A stretch of DNA of 64,000 bases from NCBI RefSeq assembly GCF_001983165.1, contig NZ_MNPU01000006.1, positions 1 to 64,000 on the forward strand, written 5' to 3'. The notes beneath the pieces were generated by a model. That model did no database searches. It saw only the letters and a program-made list of their open reading frames with translations, and was not told where the DNA came from. Within the stretch, counting starts at the first letter, position 1; each line of letters opens with the position of its first letter. The position numbers and the translations under genes were made by a program. This stretch comes from Pseudomonas gessardii. GTDB lineage: Bacteria; Pseudomonadota; Gammaproteobacteria; Pseudomonadales; Pseudomonadaceae. Shown here in pieces: positions 43,005-53,371 of the stretch.

Positions 43005-44279
43005 ATGAAACGCGCACTCTCAGGATTGCTGTCAGGCATCACGCTTTTAGTCGTAGGTTGTTCGTCCAGCACCATGGAGACACCGCCTGTCGTCCCCCAG
43101 GCACTGCAGTTCGCCGACTCACACTTCCATCCTTCCAACTACGCCTATCAGGGCATTTCACTGAAGTCATTGTTGTCGGATTATTTATCGGCCAGCGTGG
43201 TCCGTTCGGTGGTGATGCCGCTGCCGTTGCAGCAGCGCTGGGACAGTTTTGAAAATTATCAGGTGACGGACCCTTCCGGCCGTTTGTATGGCGCCAATTA
43301 CTACATCGGTCCCAGGGCGGACTTGTACTACTACGCCTTCGCGGACGCGATGTATGCCAGGGAGTACCTGCAGCTGTCCCCGGCGGAGCAGGGTCGGCTG
43401 GACCTTATGATTACCGGCTTCAACCCCATGGATCGCTATGGGGCCCAGCACATCAAGCGGGTGCTGCTGACCTTCCCGGGGGCGTTTGCCGGTATTGGGG
43501 AGTTCACGGTGCATAAGGAGCTGGTGTCACGCAAGATCGCCGGCGAGACCATCCGCAGCACAGCCACCGTGCCGCTGCCCCCCGACCTCGATAAGAAAGG
43601 CACGATGTCGCTGTATGCGCAGTCCCTGGCCGACCTGCTGAAGGTGGCCGAAGAGACCGGCCTGGTGGTGACGCTGCACAACGACTTGTACCAGACCGAA
43701 GTCAACTACGACGGCACTGTGGAAGCGATTTACCCTGACAGGACCTACGAGGCGGCTCTCAAGCATTTGTGCAGCACCGCGCCCCAGGCCTCGGTGATCT
43801 GGGCGCACACCGGGCTGGGCCGTTATGTAAAGCCGACGTCCAGCCACTTGAAGACCGTTGCCCGCATCCTGGACAGCTGCCCGGCATGGGTGGTGGATAT
43901 TTCCTGGGATCTGGTCCAGGAGAGCATCATCCACCCGGGGCCTGGCATGCCGCCGGTCAATGAGTGGATCGGTTTTTTCAATCAATACAGCAGTCGGGTG
44001 TTATGGGGCTCCGATACGGTGATGTTCAGCAAAAACACACTGGAACTGCCGGATAAGGTGGTGCCTGGCCAGCGCCTCACGGTCGAACAGTACCTGGCGC
44101 TTCCCGAGCTGATTCGGCCACTGTTCAGTCGACTGCCGCCTGATGTTGCAGAAAAAATCAGCCATGGCAACTACGTGCGCCTGTTTGATGAGGCGCGGCG
44201 CAAGGTGCGAGCCTGGGAGGCCAGTCACGCGCAGGATGATGTATGGGATCTTGCCGGGCCGTCGGCAGCGGTGCGCTGA
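43005..44279 (+). CDS. Lipoprotein of the amidohydrolase superfamily
   Basis: 424 residues. A lipoprotein signal peptide ends in LLVVGC, lipidated at Cys19. The rest looks like a TIM-barrel metal hydrolase (amidohydrolase_2): ADSHFHPS, GIGEFTVHKE, VTLHNDLY, WAHTGLGR and WGSDTVMF provide His and Asp ligands. It should sit in the periplasm or outer membrane. Substrate unknown. It stands alone between two terminators. Confidence 0.82.
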   Translation: MKRALSGLLSGITLLVVGCSSSTMETPPVVPQALQFADSHFHPSNYAYQGISLKSLLSDYLSASVVRSVVMPLPLQQRWDSFENYQVTDPSGRLYGANYYIGPRADLYYYAFADAMYAREYLQLSPAEQGRLDLMITGFNPMDRYGAQHIKRVLLTFPGAFAGIGEFTVHKELVSRKIAGETIRSTATVPLPPDLDKKGTMSLYAQSLADLLKVAEETGLVVTLHNDLYQTEVNYDGTVEAIYPDRTYEAALKHLCSTAPQASVIWAHTGLGRYVKPTSSHLKTVARILDSCPAWVVDISWDLVQESIIHPGPGMPPVNEWIGFFNQYSSRVLWGSDTVMFSKNTLELPDKVVPGQRLTVEQYLALPELIRPLFSRLPPDVAEKISHGNYVRLFDEARRKVRAWEASHAQDDVWDLAGPSAAVR

Positions 44280-44286
44280 GGCCTGC

Positions 44287-44325
44287 AAAAAAGCCCCCGT
44301 TGCCGGTGGCAGCGGGGGCTTTTTT
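44287..44325. terminator. Terminator after the amidohydrolase
   Basis: AAAAAAGCCCCCG and CGGGGGCTTTTTT around a 13-base loop; it can also serve the convergent acvB gene. Confidence 0.88.
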
Positions 44326-44349
44326 ATGGGTGACCGATTACATCAGGCG

Positions 44350-45630
44350 TTACTCAGCCTTGGCCTGGCGCTTCTCGATGATCTCTACCAGGCGCTTGGC
44401 CAGCGCCGGATAGTTCTCGTCGAAGTGATGGCCACCCGGGAGCTTCATGGCTTGGCCCACAGCGCTCTTGTCGGTACAGCCGCTCTCGTCCACCTCTTCC
44501 TCGCCATAGATGCACACCACCTTGGCGGCAGGCAGCCGGGCCATTTCCGGGCCGGTGGCGGCTTCCTTGCCGGCATTGCCCAGCCAGCCTTCCACTTCGA
44601 TCTCGAAGCTGCCGGTGCGGGCAAAGGCCAGCAGGATTATGGCGTCTACCCGCTGCTGCTCGGCTTCCGGCAGGCGGTTATAGATGGCTGGCAATACATC
44701 GGCGCCGAACGAATACCCGGTCAGCACAAAACGCTTGGAGCCCCATTTCTGCCGATAGTGCTGCATCAGCTCGGTCAGGTCCTTGGCGCTCTGTTCCGGG
44801 CTTTTGTGCTGCCAGTAGTAGCGCAGGGTATCGATGCCTACCACCGGGTAGCCGATCTTCGCCATCTCGCCGGCCACGTCGCGGTCCAGGTCGCGCCAGC
44901 CGCCGTCGCCGGAGAGGAACAGGGTCACGGTGTCCTTGGCCTGGCCGGCTGGCACTTCGACCACCGGGATCGCCAGGCCGCCATTGTCCGAACCCACCAG
45001 CTGCTTGCGCAGTTCGTTGTTCAGCACCTGTGGGTAGTTGATGTCGTAGTCGCTGATGCTGGTGGTGGCGCGCGGGGTGTCGCGTACGAAGCTGGCGCTT
45101 TCGTCGTCAGGGTTATCGTTCCAGGCCACCAGCCAGTTGCCGTGCGCAGCGGTCTTGGGCAGCGGGTCCTTGCAGCCTTCCTGGACCAGGGCAAAGCCTA
45201 CGGAGATGGCGTTGGCCTTGTCGTCGTTCTGCGTTGCCAGCCAGCGCCAGGCCAGTGCCGCGCCAGGGCCGATGCCGCTGACCAGGGTGGCCGGGCCCTT
45301 GAGCTGGCCCAGGGCCGCTTGCAGGGCTTGCTCCTGCAGTTTGCAGTCGTCCTTGGGCAGGATCACTTGCACGATCTGTGCGCCGCCGCCCTGGCTCAAG
45401 GCAATCAGCTGGTTGTCGGTAAGGCTGGCGTCGGCCAGCACGGCGACCGCTACGCGGGCCTTGATCGTGGTGCCAGGGGTCACCCGGGTCAGGGTCGAAC
45501 CGTCGGCCTGGGGCAGTTGCTCCAGGGTCGGTAGGGGAGCGGGGCGGTTCCAGTACCAGTAGCCGCCACCCAGGATCAGGGCCAGCGCCACCAGACTTAC
45601 CAATACATATCGCCAGGAGCGTCGAATCAT
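44350..45630 (-). CDS. AcvB/VirJ-type periplasmic serine hydrolase
   Basis: 426 residues: N-terminal membrane anchor (YVLVSLVALALILGGGYWYW), then two alpha/beta domains; LTGYSFGADVLPA near 325 contains the GxSxG nucleophile. Homologues next to MprF hydrolyse aminoacyl-phosphatidylglycerol (PA0919 in P. aeruginosa, AcvB in Agrobacterium). Its ATG overlaps the mprF stop (ATGA), so synthase and hydrolase are made together. This supports the same role here. Confidence 0.88.
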   Translation of the reverse strand: MIRRSWRYVLVSLVALALILGGGYWYWNRPAPLPTLEQLPQADGSTLTRVTPGTTIKARVAVAVLADASLTDNQLIALSQGGGAQIVQVILPKDDCKLQEQALQAALGQLKGPATLVSGIGPGAALAWRWLATQNDDKANAISVGFALVQEGCKDPLPKTAAHGNWLVAWNDNPDDESASFVRDTPRATTSISDYDINYPQVLNNELRKQLVGSDNGGLAIPVVEVPAGQAKDTVTLFLSGDGGWRDLDRDVAGEMAKIGYPVVGIDTLRYYWQHKSPEQSAKDLTELMQHYRQKWGSKRFVLTGYSFGADVLPAIYNRLPEAEQQRVDAIILLAFARTGSFEIEVEGWLGNAGKEAATGPEMARLPAAKVVCIYGEEEVDESGCTDKSAVGQAMKLPGGHHFDENYPALAKRLVEIIEKRQAKAE

Positions 45631-48275
45631 CAGCGTTTCACCAATCCAGTCAAGCCGCCCGCGATCAGGGCGGCGGTATCGGCCAGTGCCACCAGCGGAT
45701 CAAGTCCTGCGGGCACGGCCATGTAACGAGGTTCCCAGTCAGGCTGGAACTTGTCTTTGAAGCGGCGCAAACCTTGGAAGTTATACAGTTGCTCGCCACG
45801 GCGGAACACCATCGAGCCCAGGCGCTGGGTCAGCGGTGCGCCACGGCGTGGCTGCAGGCCCGACAACGGCACCATGCCGAGGCTAAAGCGTGCATAGTTG
45901 TGGCTCTTATAGTGCTGGATCAAGCCGATCATCATGAACTCCATGGTCAGCTTTGGCGCCTCGGGGTGCGCGCGCATCAGGTCGAGGCTGGCCAGGTCAT
46001 GGCTGTAGGTCTCCAGCAGGTTGGCGAAGGCCACCGGCTGCCCCTCAAAGCGAATCACCGCAATGCGAAAATGCTTGAGGTACTCGTCGCTGAAACGCCC
46101 CAGGGAGAAGCCCTTTTCCCGCACGTTCTTGCCGGTCAGCCAGGCATCGGAAATGACTTTCAATGCCGCCATCGGCGCCTGGCCCGGCTCGAAGATTTCC
46201 AGGGACAGGCCGTCCCGGGTCCCGCGGTTCCAGGTGTAGCGCAAATCCTTCATCTCTTTGCCCTTGGCTTCCAGGTCAAAGCGCTTGAGATCGACCCGGG
46301 CTTCTTCGCCCAGCTTGATCGCGGTCAGGCCGATGTCCATATAGAAGGGCAGGTTCTCGGCGCGCACCTGGTAGAACACCGGGCGGGCGTGATGAATGTC
46401 GCACAGGTCGCGGAACTGCCAGATCATTTCGGCCCGTGGCTGGGTCGGGCCGATCGGGTCGTACAGCGCCACCAGGCTGCGGCCGCGCCGGGCGTACATC
46501 AGGAAGGCTTCGTCGTTGGGGTGGAACAGCAGGGCCTTGTCGCCGGTCAGGGCCAGGCCGCCATCGGGCTGCGACGAAGCCATCAGGATCTTGGTGGCGC
46601 GCTCCAGCTCATCGGCGGTCGGCAGGTGGATCACCGGGCGAGCGGTGCGCAACAGCCAGGTCAGCGACACAATCACCAGCAGGATGGCGGCGCCCAGCAG
46701 CGAGCGCAGGCCACGCGGGGCGTTGGCGTCGAGGGTGAACTGCCACCACAGTTGATGGCTATAAGGCACGTCCTGATAGGCAAATAGCAGCAGCCAGATC
46801 GACGCGCCGAGCACGCAGACGCTGGCGACCAGGTACAGCGGCGAGAAGGGCAGCTCGGTCAGGCGGCTGGCGCGGTAGAACGAGCGGCGGAAGATCGCCA
46901 GCAGCACGGCGGTTGTGGTCATCAGGCTGGCTTCTTCCCAGTCGAAGCCTTTGAGCAGTGAAAGCAGGGCGCCTACCAGCAATAGCACCATGGTCAGCAT
47001 CCAGGCTGCCGACAGGCGCCGACGCAGGCCCTGGGCCAGTAGCAGGCACAGCACGCCGATCAGGCTGGCGCCAAAGTGCGAGGCGTCAATCAGGCGGTGG
47101 GGAATCAGGAAGCCGATGTTTTCCAGGCGCGAGTCGATTTCCGGGGTGGCGCCGGAGAACAGCAGCACCACCCCGGACAAAAAAACCAGCACGGCCAACA
47201 CCGGTGCCGCGAGGCCCGATGCCACCCGCAGGCTCTGTTGGGTCTGGAACAGACGCTGGGCTTCGCTGATCAGCAGGAAGATGCACGCGATCAACAGCGG
47301 CAACACCACGTAAATCATGCGGTACAGCAGCAAGGCGGCGGCCAGCGGCGCGGCGCCGAGTTTGTCGGCAAACGCGGCCAGCAGGATCGCCTCGAACACA
47401 CCGACCCCGCCAGGCACATGGCTGAGCACACCCGCCGCGAGCGCCAGCAGGTACACCAGCAGGAACGGGCCAAACGGCGGGGCTTCCGGCAGCAACAGAT
47501 AGAGAACGGTAGCAGCGGCGGCGACGTCCAGCGCGGTGATGATCAGTTGCAGGAAGGTCAGGCGGCGCCCGGGCAGGCGCAAGGTGCGGCGGCCGACCCT
47601 GACCAGCAGGTTGTCAGGGTAGGGCTGTTCTGGCAGGCGGCGGCGATAAATCCCGATGCACAGCACGGTCGAGAGCAGCAGCACCGCCCCCGCGATCCCA
47701 CCGAGCAGCGCGGCGGGCAGATGCAGGGCGTTGGAGGCGGCCGGCAGGTTGCTCAAGGTCGCCAGGGCGGCGAGCGGCGGCAGGGCGCAACCCAGGGCCA
47801 GGCTGGCAAACACGGTCATATGGGCCACTTCCGAGGCCCCGATGCCATGCCGTGCATAGAGACGGTAGCGCACCGAGCCGCCGGACAGCATCGACAGGCC
47901 AATCGCATTGCCAATGGCGAACGCGGTAAAGCCGCCGTAGGCCAGGGTCTTGGCCGGCAGTTTTACCCCGGCGTAGCGTGCGCCGGAAAATTCGTAGCCC
48001 AATAGAATGATGAAGCCGGCGATCGCGGCGGCAAAGGCGCCCAGCAGGGAGGGCTTCGGCACTTCCAGGATCGAGTCGTGGAGGGCGTACAGATCCAGCT
48101 CAAGCAGCAAGTGGCGGCAGGCGATCAAGGCAATGGCAAACAGCAGCAGGGTGACCGCCAGCCCAATGGGTTGGCGATACTTGCTCAACAGATCCAGCCA
48201 GCGCAGGCGGGTGGGGGCGATCGGTTGAGTGGCTGTGACGGTGTCTTGTGGTTCAGACGAATTGGCGCGCATCAA
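45630..48275 (-). CDS. mprF: Aminoacyl-phosphatidylglycerol synthase/flippase
   Basis: 881 residues: an N-terminal multi-helix membrane part (flippase) and a cytoplasmic C-terminal GNAT-like transferase domain (LTGDKALLFHPNDEAFLMY onward). It moves an amino acid from tRNA to phosphatidylglycerol, lowering surface charge and sensitivity to cationic peptides; P. aeruginosa makes the alanyl form. Two consecutive ATGs at 48275 and 48272 are possible starts. Confidence 0.93.
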   Translation of the reverse strand: MMRANSSEPQDTVTATQPIAPTRLRWLDLLSKYRQPIGLAVTLLLFAIALIACRHLLLELDLYALHDSILEVPKPSLLGAFAAAIAGFIILLGYEFSGARYAGVKLPAKTLAYGGFTAFAIGNAIGLSMLSGGSVRYRLYARHGIGASEVAHMTVFASLALGCALPPLAALATLSNLPAASNALHLPAALLGGIAGAVLLLSTVLCIGIYRRRLPEQPYPDNLLVRVGRRTLRLPGRRLTFLQLIITALDVAAAATVLYLLLPEAPPFGPFLLVYLLALAAGVLSHVPGGVGVFEAILLAAFADKLGAAPLAAALLLYRMIYVVLPLLIACIFLLISEAQRLFQTQQSLRVASGLAAPVLAVLVFLSGVVLLFSGATPEIDSRLENIGFLIPHRLIDASHFGASLIGVLCLLLAQGLRRRLSAAWMLTMVLLLVGALLSLLKGFDWEEASLMTTTAVLLAIFRRSFYRASRLTELPFSPLYLVASVCVLGASIWLLLFAYQDVPYSHQLWWQFTLDANAPRGLRSLLGAAILLVIVSLTWLLRTARPVIHLPTADELERATKILMASSQPDGGLALTGDKALLFHPNDEAFLMYARRGRSLVALYDPIGPTQPRAEMIWQFRDLCDIHHARPVFYQVRAENLPFYMDIGLTAIKLGEEARVDLKRFDLEAKGKEMKDLRYTWNRGTRDGLSLEIFEPGQAPMAALKVISDAWLTGKNVREKGFSLGRFSDEYLKHFRIAVIRFEGQPVAFANLLETYSHDLASLDLMRAHPEAPKLTMEFMMIGLIQHYKSHNYARFSLGMVPLSGLQPRRGAPLTQRLGSMVFRRGEQLYNFQGLRRFKDKFQPDWEPRYMAVPAGLDPLVALADTAALIAGGLTGLVKR

Positions 48276-48514
48276 TCACCTCGTGGATTGTGCGCGACAG
48301 GATGGGGGTATCCAGCCAAGTTACCAATCCCTATGTACAAAATAATTACAAATAGTAACGCGGATCGCCAGGGTCGGCGACAGCATCTATTGGTCGCGCA
48401 AAGATGGGCTCGACACTTGAGCATAGCCTGCAAACGGATGGACTCCGAAACCCATGAGCGGTTTCATGAAAGATGCCATGCCATTGTTTCAAAAGAACTT
48501 TTTCTTCAGACACA

Positions 48515-48544
48515 AAAAAGGCCACTCTTTCGAGTAGCCTTTTT
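48515..48544. terminator. Terminator downstream of the first fMet tRNA
   Basis: AAAAAAGGC-CACTCTTTCGAGTA-GCCTTTTTT, 8 bp from the tRNA end on the minus strand; repeated in slightly altered form at 48785-48815. Confidence 0.8.
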
Positions 48545-48551
48545 TGATGTT

Positions 48552-48628
<77 letters not shown>

Positions 48629-48784
48629 TCTGTGGGCGGCATTCTACAGTGCAGCGACGAGGTGTCAACCGTTAATGACATAAAGGGCAAAATAACTGCC
48701 AATTAGCCTAAGTGCTCGATTGAAAACGACTTTTCACGCCACCGGCACATCGCCAGGGGCCGCAGGGCAAAAACCTGCGTGCAC

Positions 48785-48815
48785 AAAAAAGGCCACTCTT
48801 TCGAGTAGCCTTTCT
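48785..48815. terminator. Terminator between the two fMet tRNAs
   Basis: Same hairpin as 48515-48544, but the T run is interrupted (CCTTTCTT). Confidence 0.65.
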
Positions 48816-48822
48816 TGATGTT

Positions 48823-48899
<77 letters not shown>

Positions 48900-49116
48900 T
48901 CTGTGTGTCGGCATTCTACAGAGGAATGCCGGGGTGTCAACCGCTGATTTCAAGAAAAGCGCTTGTGCTTCAATCGCTTAGCTCTCCAAGTCGGTGGCTG
49001 AAAGGGGTTGGGGCCAGTCTGGCCGTGGCCTCCAGCTCTATTGGGGCGTAGTCTTCGATTGAAAAAATGAATTCATCCAGGGTTTTTCCTAGCGCTTTGT
49101 CAGATGATTCAAAGTA

Positions 49117-49132
49117 CTGGTGCTATATACAG
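49117..49132 (+). promoter_or_regulatory. LexA box of dinB
   Basis: CTGGTGCTATATACAG keeps the CTG-N10-CAG core, 58 bp before the dinB start. Confidence 0.8.
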
Positions 49133-49190
49133 GTGTGAGTGCGATACTGGCGATCTGTCCACTTTATCTCCTGATCACGCCTCTCTTTAT

Positions 49191-50249
49191 ATGACGCAGC
49201 GCAAAATCATCCATGTCGACTGTGATTGCTTCTACGCTGCCATCGAAATGCGGGATAACCCGAGCCTGGCGCAAAAGCCCCTGGCGGTAGGAGGCTCGGC
49301 GGACCGGCGCGGGGTGATCGCCACCTGCAACTACGAGGCGCGGGCCTACGGTGTGCGTTCGGCCATGTCTTCGCGCCATGCATTGAAGCTGTGTCCCGAC
49401 CTGACCATCGTCAAGCCGCGCATGGATGCCTATAAAGAAGCGTCGAAGGAAATCCAGACGATTTTCCGTGACTACACCGACCTGATCGAGCCGCTGTCGC
49501 TGGATGAAGCCTATTTGGATGTTTCTGATTGCGCACATTTCGGCGGCAGTGCCACGCGCATTGCCCAGGATATCCGCCGGCGGGTCTCCAACCAGTTACA
49601 CATCACCGTTTCGGCGGGGGTGGCGCCCAACAAGTTTTTGGCCAAGATCGCCAGCGACTGGAAAAAGCCCAATGGGCTGTTTGTGGTCACCCCGGACCAG
49701 GTGGAAGACTTCGTATCGCAGCTGCCGGTGAGCAAGTTGCATGGCGTCGGCAAGGTCACCGCCGACAAGCTGGCACGGCTGGGGATCGAGGACTGCCTGC
49801 AATTGCGCGAGTGGAGCAAGCTGGCGCTGGTGCGGGAGTTCGGCAGTTTCGGCGAGCGGTTATGGAGTTTGGCGCGTGGGATTGATGAACGTGCGGTGCA
49901 CAACGACAGCCGCCGGCAATCGATCAGTGTAGAGAACACCTACGATGTCGATTTGCCGGACCTGCCCAGTTGCCTGGCAAAACTCCCGGAACTGATGGAG
50001 ACCCTGGCCGGGCGCATGCAGCGTATCGACAGCAGCTATCGGCCGGGCAAGCCCTTTGTCAAAGTGAAGTTCCATGACTTTACCCAGACCACCCTGGAAC
50101 AGGCGGGGGCGGGGCGGGACCTGGAGAGTTACCAGCAGTTGTTGACCCAGGCGTTCAATCGGGGGGGCAAACCAGTGCGGTTGCTGGGGATTGGTGTGCG
50201 CTTGCTCGACTTGAGCGGGGGGAATGAACAGCTGGAGCTGTCCTGGTAG
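49191..50249 (+). CDS. dinB: DNA polymerase IV
   Basis: 352 residues of the Y family: HVDCDCFYAAIEM near residue 6 and LSLDEAYLDVS near 100 supply the catalytic acids; helix-hairpin-helix near LHGVGKVTADKLARLG; little-finger domain after 240. It does translesion and error-prone synthesis. ATG 49191 (MTQRKIIHVD) begins the conserved sequence; further upstream codons would pass through the LexA box. Confidence 0.97.
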   Translation: MTQRKIIHVDCDCFYAAIEMRDNPSLAQKPLAVGGSADRRGVIATCNYEARAYGVRSAMSSRHALKLCPDLTIVKPRMDAYKEASKEIQTIFRDYTDLIEPLSLDEAYLDVSDCAHFGGSATRIAQDIRRRVSNQLHITVSAGVAPNKFLAKIASDWKKPNGLFVVTPDQVEDFVSQLPVSKLHGVGKVTADKLARLGIEDCLQLREWSKLALVREFGSFGERLWSLARGIDERAVHNDSRRQSISVENTYDVDLPDLPSCLAKLPELMETLAGRMQRIDSSYRPGKPFVKVKFHDFTQTTLEQAGAGRDLESYQQLLTQAFNRGGKPVRLLGIGVRLLDLSGGNEQLELSW

Positions 50250-50263
50250 ACGGCTGGAGGTGG

Positions 50264-50426
50264 GCTTTATGTGGGCGCGGGCTTGCCCTAATGCCGTTCA
50301 GTTAAGTGAACGCAATGCTCAAAGCAACGAAGATCAAATGTGGGAGCGGGCTTGCTCGCGATGACGGTGTGTCAGTCAGAGTTGCATTAACTGACCCGCC
50401 GCTATCGCGAGCAAGCCCGCTCCCAC
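50264..50426. repeat. REP singlet plus REPIN after dinB
   Basis: A single REP half at about 50264-50289 (GTGGGCGCGGGCTTGCCC-like) and a full inverted pair at 50340-50426 (GTGGGAGCGGGCTTGCTCGCG and complement, with a loop of about 45 bp). Confidence 0.85.
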
Positions 50427-50462
50427 ACAAGCCCGCTCTCATATTTTGATATTTGCCAGAGC

Positions 50463-51416
50463 TCAGCGGGTACCGGGATCCGCCACCAGCCGGCCGCCAT
50501 CCTGGGTCAGCGCCTTGAGAAATTCCTGCTGCAACTCGGGGTCGTTGCGGGTCAGTTCAATCAGGCTCTGTTCCAGTTCGCTGGCTTCTTCTTCCAGGCC
50601 CAGCTCCGACAAGCGCTTGACCCGATGCACCCATTGGCTGACTTCGTCATCCTCCAGGTCGTCGTAGATCAAGGCATGGGCTTCCAGCAGCTTGCCGCGC
50701 AGGGTGCTGCTGATGGCCAGGGATGAGTCCGAATGCACATCGTCCTGGGCATCTTCAATGCTGATTCGCAACGTACGCACCTGGCTCAGGTCCTGCTCGG
50801 CAAACGGGCTGTCCAACAGGTTCAGGCGCAGGACGCCGTTGCGGTCGGTGGTCATCTCGTGGGTCTGCTTGCCGGCCTTTACCTGCACCGGTCGCTCGCT
50901 CCACGGCAGGCTGGTGTATTCCAGGCGGCGGTCGCGCTGGATTTCATCAATGCCTGCCAGGTTCTGTTGCGCCCGGCCATGGGACTGCACGTTCATGAAC
51001 GGGTTGAGCCCGGCCACGCCGTAACTGATCCAGTCATGGGTCATGCTGTCGGGCAGGTTGCCCAGGGCAAAGATGTTGGCCACGTTGGCCCCGGCGCCCG
51101 CCACGACAGCCACGGCGCCCAGCGGGATCTCATAGAGTTCGCGCCAGGGTTGGTAGGGCGTGTAGCGATCATAGCGGCGCGTGACTTCAAACTCAGTGAC
51201 TTCAAAAGTCCGCTGTTCATGAATACGCACACGGCGTTGCGGCAGCTCAAGCACTTTGGGTTCGCCGACATCGATCTGCAGGCTGTGGTCGAGCAATTTG
51301 CGCTCGATCCGTTCCTCGTGCTCGCTACGCTGCGACATGTGATTGGCGCAGCCGCTGACCAGTAGGGCGCCGCACAAGGCGACGCCCCCCAGGGCTTTGG
51401 TGTTTCGCTTGAACAT
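50463..51416 (-). CDS. Outer-membrane lipoprotein, unknown function
   Basis: 317 residues. Signal peptide with lipobox LLVSGC near residue 23, then mainly beta and charged sequence, one hydrophobic stretch (IPLGAVAVVAGAGANVANIFALG is read at about 98-120), and an acidic helical end (ELGLEEEASELEQSLIEL). No recognised family. It lies 20 bp downstream of proS on the same strand. Confidence 0.75.
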   Translation of the reverse strand: MFKRNTKALGGVALCGALLVSGCANHMSQRSEHEERIERKLLDHSLQIDVGEPKVLELPQRRVRIHEQRTFEVTEFEVTRRYDRYTPYQPWRELYEIPLGAVAVVAGAGANVANIFALGNLPDSMTHDWISYGVAGLNPFMNVQSHGRAQQNLAGIDEIQRDRRLEYTSLPWSERPVQVKAGKQTHEMTTDRNGVLRLNLLDSPFAEQDLSQVRTLRISIEDAQDDVHSDSSLAISSTLRGKLLEAHALIYDDLEDDEVSQWVHRVKRLSELGLEEEASELEQSLIELTRNDPELQQEFLKALTQDGGRLVADPGTR

Positions 51417-51436
51417 GACTTCTCTTGATCTGGTTT

Positions 51437-53152
51437 TCAGCGACGAATACGCGCCTGAAGGAAGGGCAGCACGTCAGCCACCGGCAACGGTTGGGCCTGC
51501 GCTTCGGTCCGGCTCTTGTATTCCAGATTGCCATCGGCCAGGCCGCGGTCACTGACCACGATCCGGTGGGGGATGCCAATCAGTTCCATGTCGGCAAACT
51601 TGATGCCTGGGCTGGTCTTCTTGTCACGATCATCGAGCAGCACTTCAAAACCGGCGGCCGTCAGTTCGGCATACAGTTTGTCGGTGGCTTCGCGAACCTG
51701 CTCGGTTTCGTAGCGCAGCGGCACCAGGGCGATCTGGAACGGCGCCAGGGTGTCGCTCCAGATAATGCCTTTGTCGTCGTGGTTCTGCTCGATGGCAGCT
51801 GCCACCACGCGGGAAACGCCAATGCCATAGCAGCCCATTTCCAGGGTCACCGGCTTGCCGTTTTCGCCCAGCACTTCGCACTTCATCGCCTGGCTGTACT
51901 TGTTGCCCAGCTGGAAGATGTGCCCCACTTCGATGCCGCGCTTGATTTCCAGGGTGCCTTTGCCATCCGGGCTTGGATCACCGGCCACCACGTTGCGCAG
52001 GTCGGCCACGGTTGGCACCGGCAGGTCACGCTCCCAGTTGACGCCAAAGTAGTGCTTGTCGTCGATATTGGCACCGATGCCGAAGTCGCTCATCAGCTCG
52101 ACCGAACGGTCGATGATGATCGGCAATGGCAGGTTCAGCGGGCCCAGGGAGCCGGCGCCGGCGCCAATGGCGTCACGCAGTTCGGCGTCCGAGGCCATGA
52201 CCAGCGGGCTGGCCACGCCAGGTTGCTGGGCTGCCTTGATTTCGTTGAGTTCGTGGTCGCCACGGATAACCAGTGCGATCAACTTGCCTTCTTCCTCGGC
52301 ATGCACGATCAGGGTCTTGATGGTCTTTTCAATCGGCAGATTGAATTTCTCGACCAGGGCCGCGATGGTCTTGGTGTCTGGGGTGTCGACCAGGCGCAGC
52401 TCTTCAGCCGGCGCCGCACGGGACGTTTCCCGTGGCACGGCTTCGGCCTTCTCGATGTTGGCCGCGTAGTCGGAGCCGTTGCTGAAGACAATGTCGTCTT
52501 CGCCGGACTCGGCCAGCACGTGGAACTCATGGGAGCCCGCGCCGCCGATGGAGCCGTTGTCCGCCTCAACCGGGCGGAACTTCAGGCCCAGGCGGGTGAA
52601 CACGTTGCAATAGGCCTGGTGCATGCGGTCATAGGTGACCTGCAACGAAGGCTGGTCGGCGTGGAACGAATAGGCGTCCTTCATGATGAATTCGCGGCCA
52701 CGCATCAAGCCGAAGCGCGGGCGGATTTCGTCACGGAATTTGGTCTGGATCTGAAACAGGTTGAGGGGCAGCTGTTTGTAGCTGCTCAACTCGTTGCGCA
52801 TCAGGTCGGTGATCACTTCTTCATGGGTCGGGCCTGCGCAGAAGTCGCGGCCATGACGATCCTTGAAGCGCAGCAATTCGGGGCCGTACTCTTCCCAGCG
52901 CCCGGATTCTTGCCACAGTTCAGCCGGCTGAGTGCTCGGCATCAATACTTCCAGAGAGCCGGCGGCGTTCATTTCTTCACGAACGATCGCTTCGACCTTG
53001 CGCATCACCTTCAAGCCCATGGGCAGCCAGGTGTACAGGCCAGAGGCCAGTTTGCGGATCATGCCGGCGCGCAGCATCAGCTGGTGGCTGATCACGACCG
53101 CGTCGGAAGGCGTTTCTTTCTGTGTGGCGAGCAAATATTGACTGGTGCGCAT
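51437..53152 (-). CDS. proS: Prolyl-tRNA synthetase
   Basis: 571 residues, bacterial long form with the editing domain (about 225-405) inserted between class II motifs 2 and 3. Start [15 protein letters not shown] at 53152. Motif 1/2 region ([31 protein letters not shown]) and motif 3 ([17 protein letters not shown]) are clear. It charges tRNA-Pro. Confidence 0.97.
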   Translation of the reverse strand: MRTSQYLLATQKETPSDAVVISHQLMLRAGMIRKLASGLYTWLPMGLKVMRKVEAIVREEMNAAGSLEVLMPSTQPAELWQESGRWEEYGPELLRFKDRHGRDFCAGPTHEEVITDLMRNELSSYKQLPLNLFQIQTKFRDEIRPRFGLMRGREFIMKDAYSFHADQPSLQVTYDRMHQAYCNVFTRLGLKFRPVEADNGSIGGAGSHEFHVLAESGEDDIVFSNGSDYAANIEKAEAVPRETSRAAPAEELRLVDTPDTKTIAALVEKFNLPIEKTIKTLIVHAEEEGKLIALVIRGDHELNEIKAAQQPGVASPLVMASDAELRDAIGAGAGSLGPLNLPLPIIIDRSVELMSDFGIGANIDDKHYFGVNWERDLPVPTVADLRNVVAGDPSPDGKGTLEIKRGIEVGHIFQLGNKYSQAMKCEVLGENGKPVTLEMGCYGIGVSRVVAAAIEQNHDDKGIIWSDTLAPFQIALVPLRYETEQVREATDKLYAELTAAGFEVLLDDRDKKTSPGIKFADMELIGIPHRIVVSDRGLADGNLEYKSRTEAQAQPLPVADVLPFLQARIRR

Positions 53153-53266
53153 GGTAGGCCGTTGTCGGTTGCTTGGACTTGAAGTGACCTGGGATTGTAC
53201 GGGCGGTCGCCGCCAGAGTACAGGCATCAGGTGCTGACTGGATTTCTGTGGGGAGCTGGCTTTATG

Positions 53267-53367
53267 TGGGAGCGGGCTTGCCCGCGATGGCATCACTGCG
53301 GTTTGCCTGATACACCGAGGCGCTAGCATCGCGGGCAAGCCCGCTCCCACACAAGCCCGCTCCCACA
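53267..53367. repeat. REPIN between proS and ampG
   Basis: GTGGGAGCGGGCTTGCCCGCG at the left and its complement ending at 53350, then an extra copy of the half-site, AAGCCCGCTCCCAC, ending near 53366. Confidence 0.88.
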
Positions 53368-53371
53368 GGGA

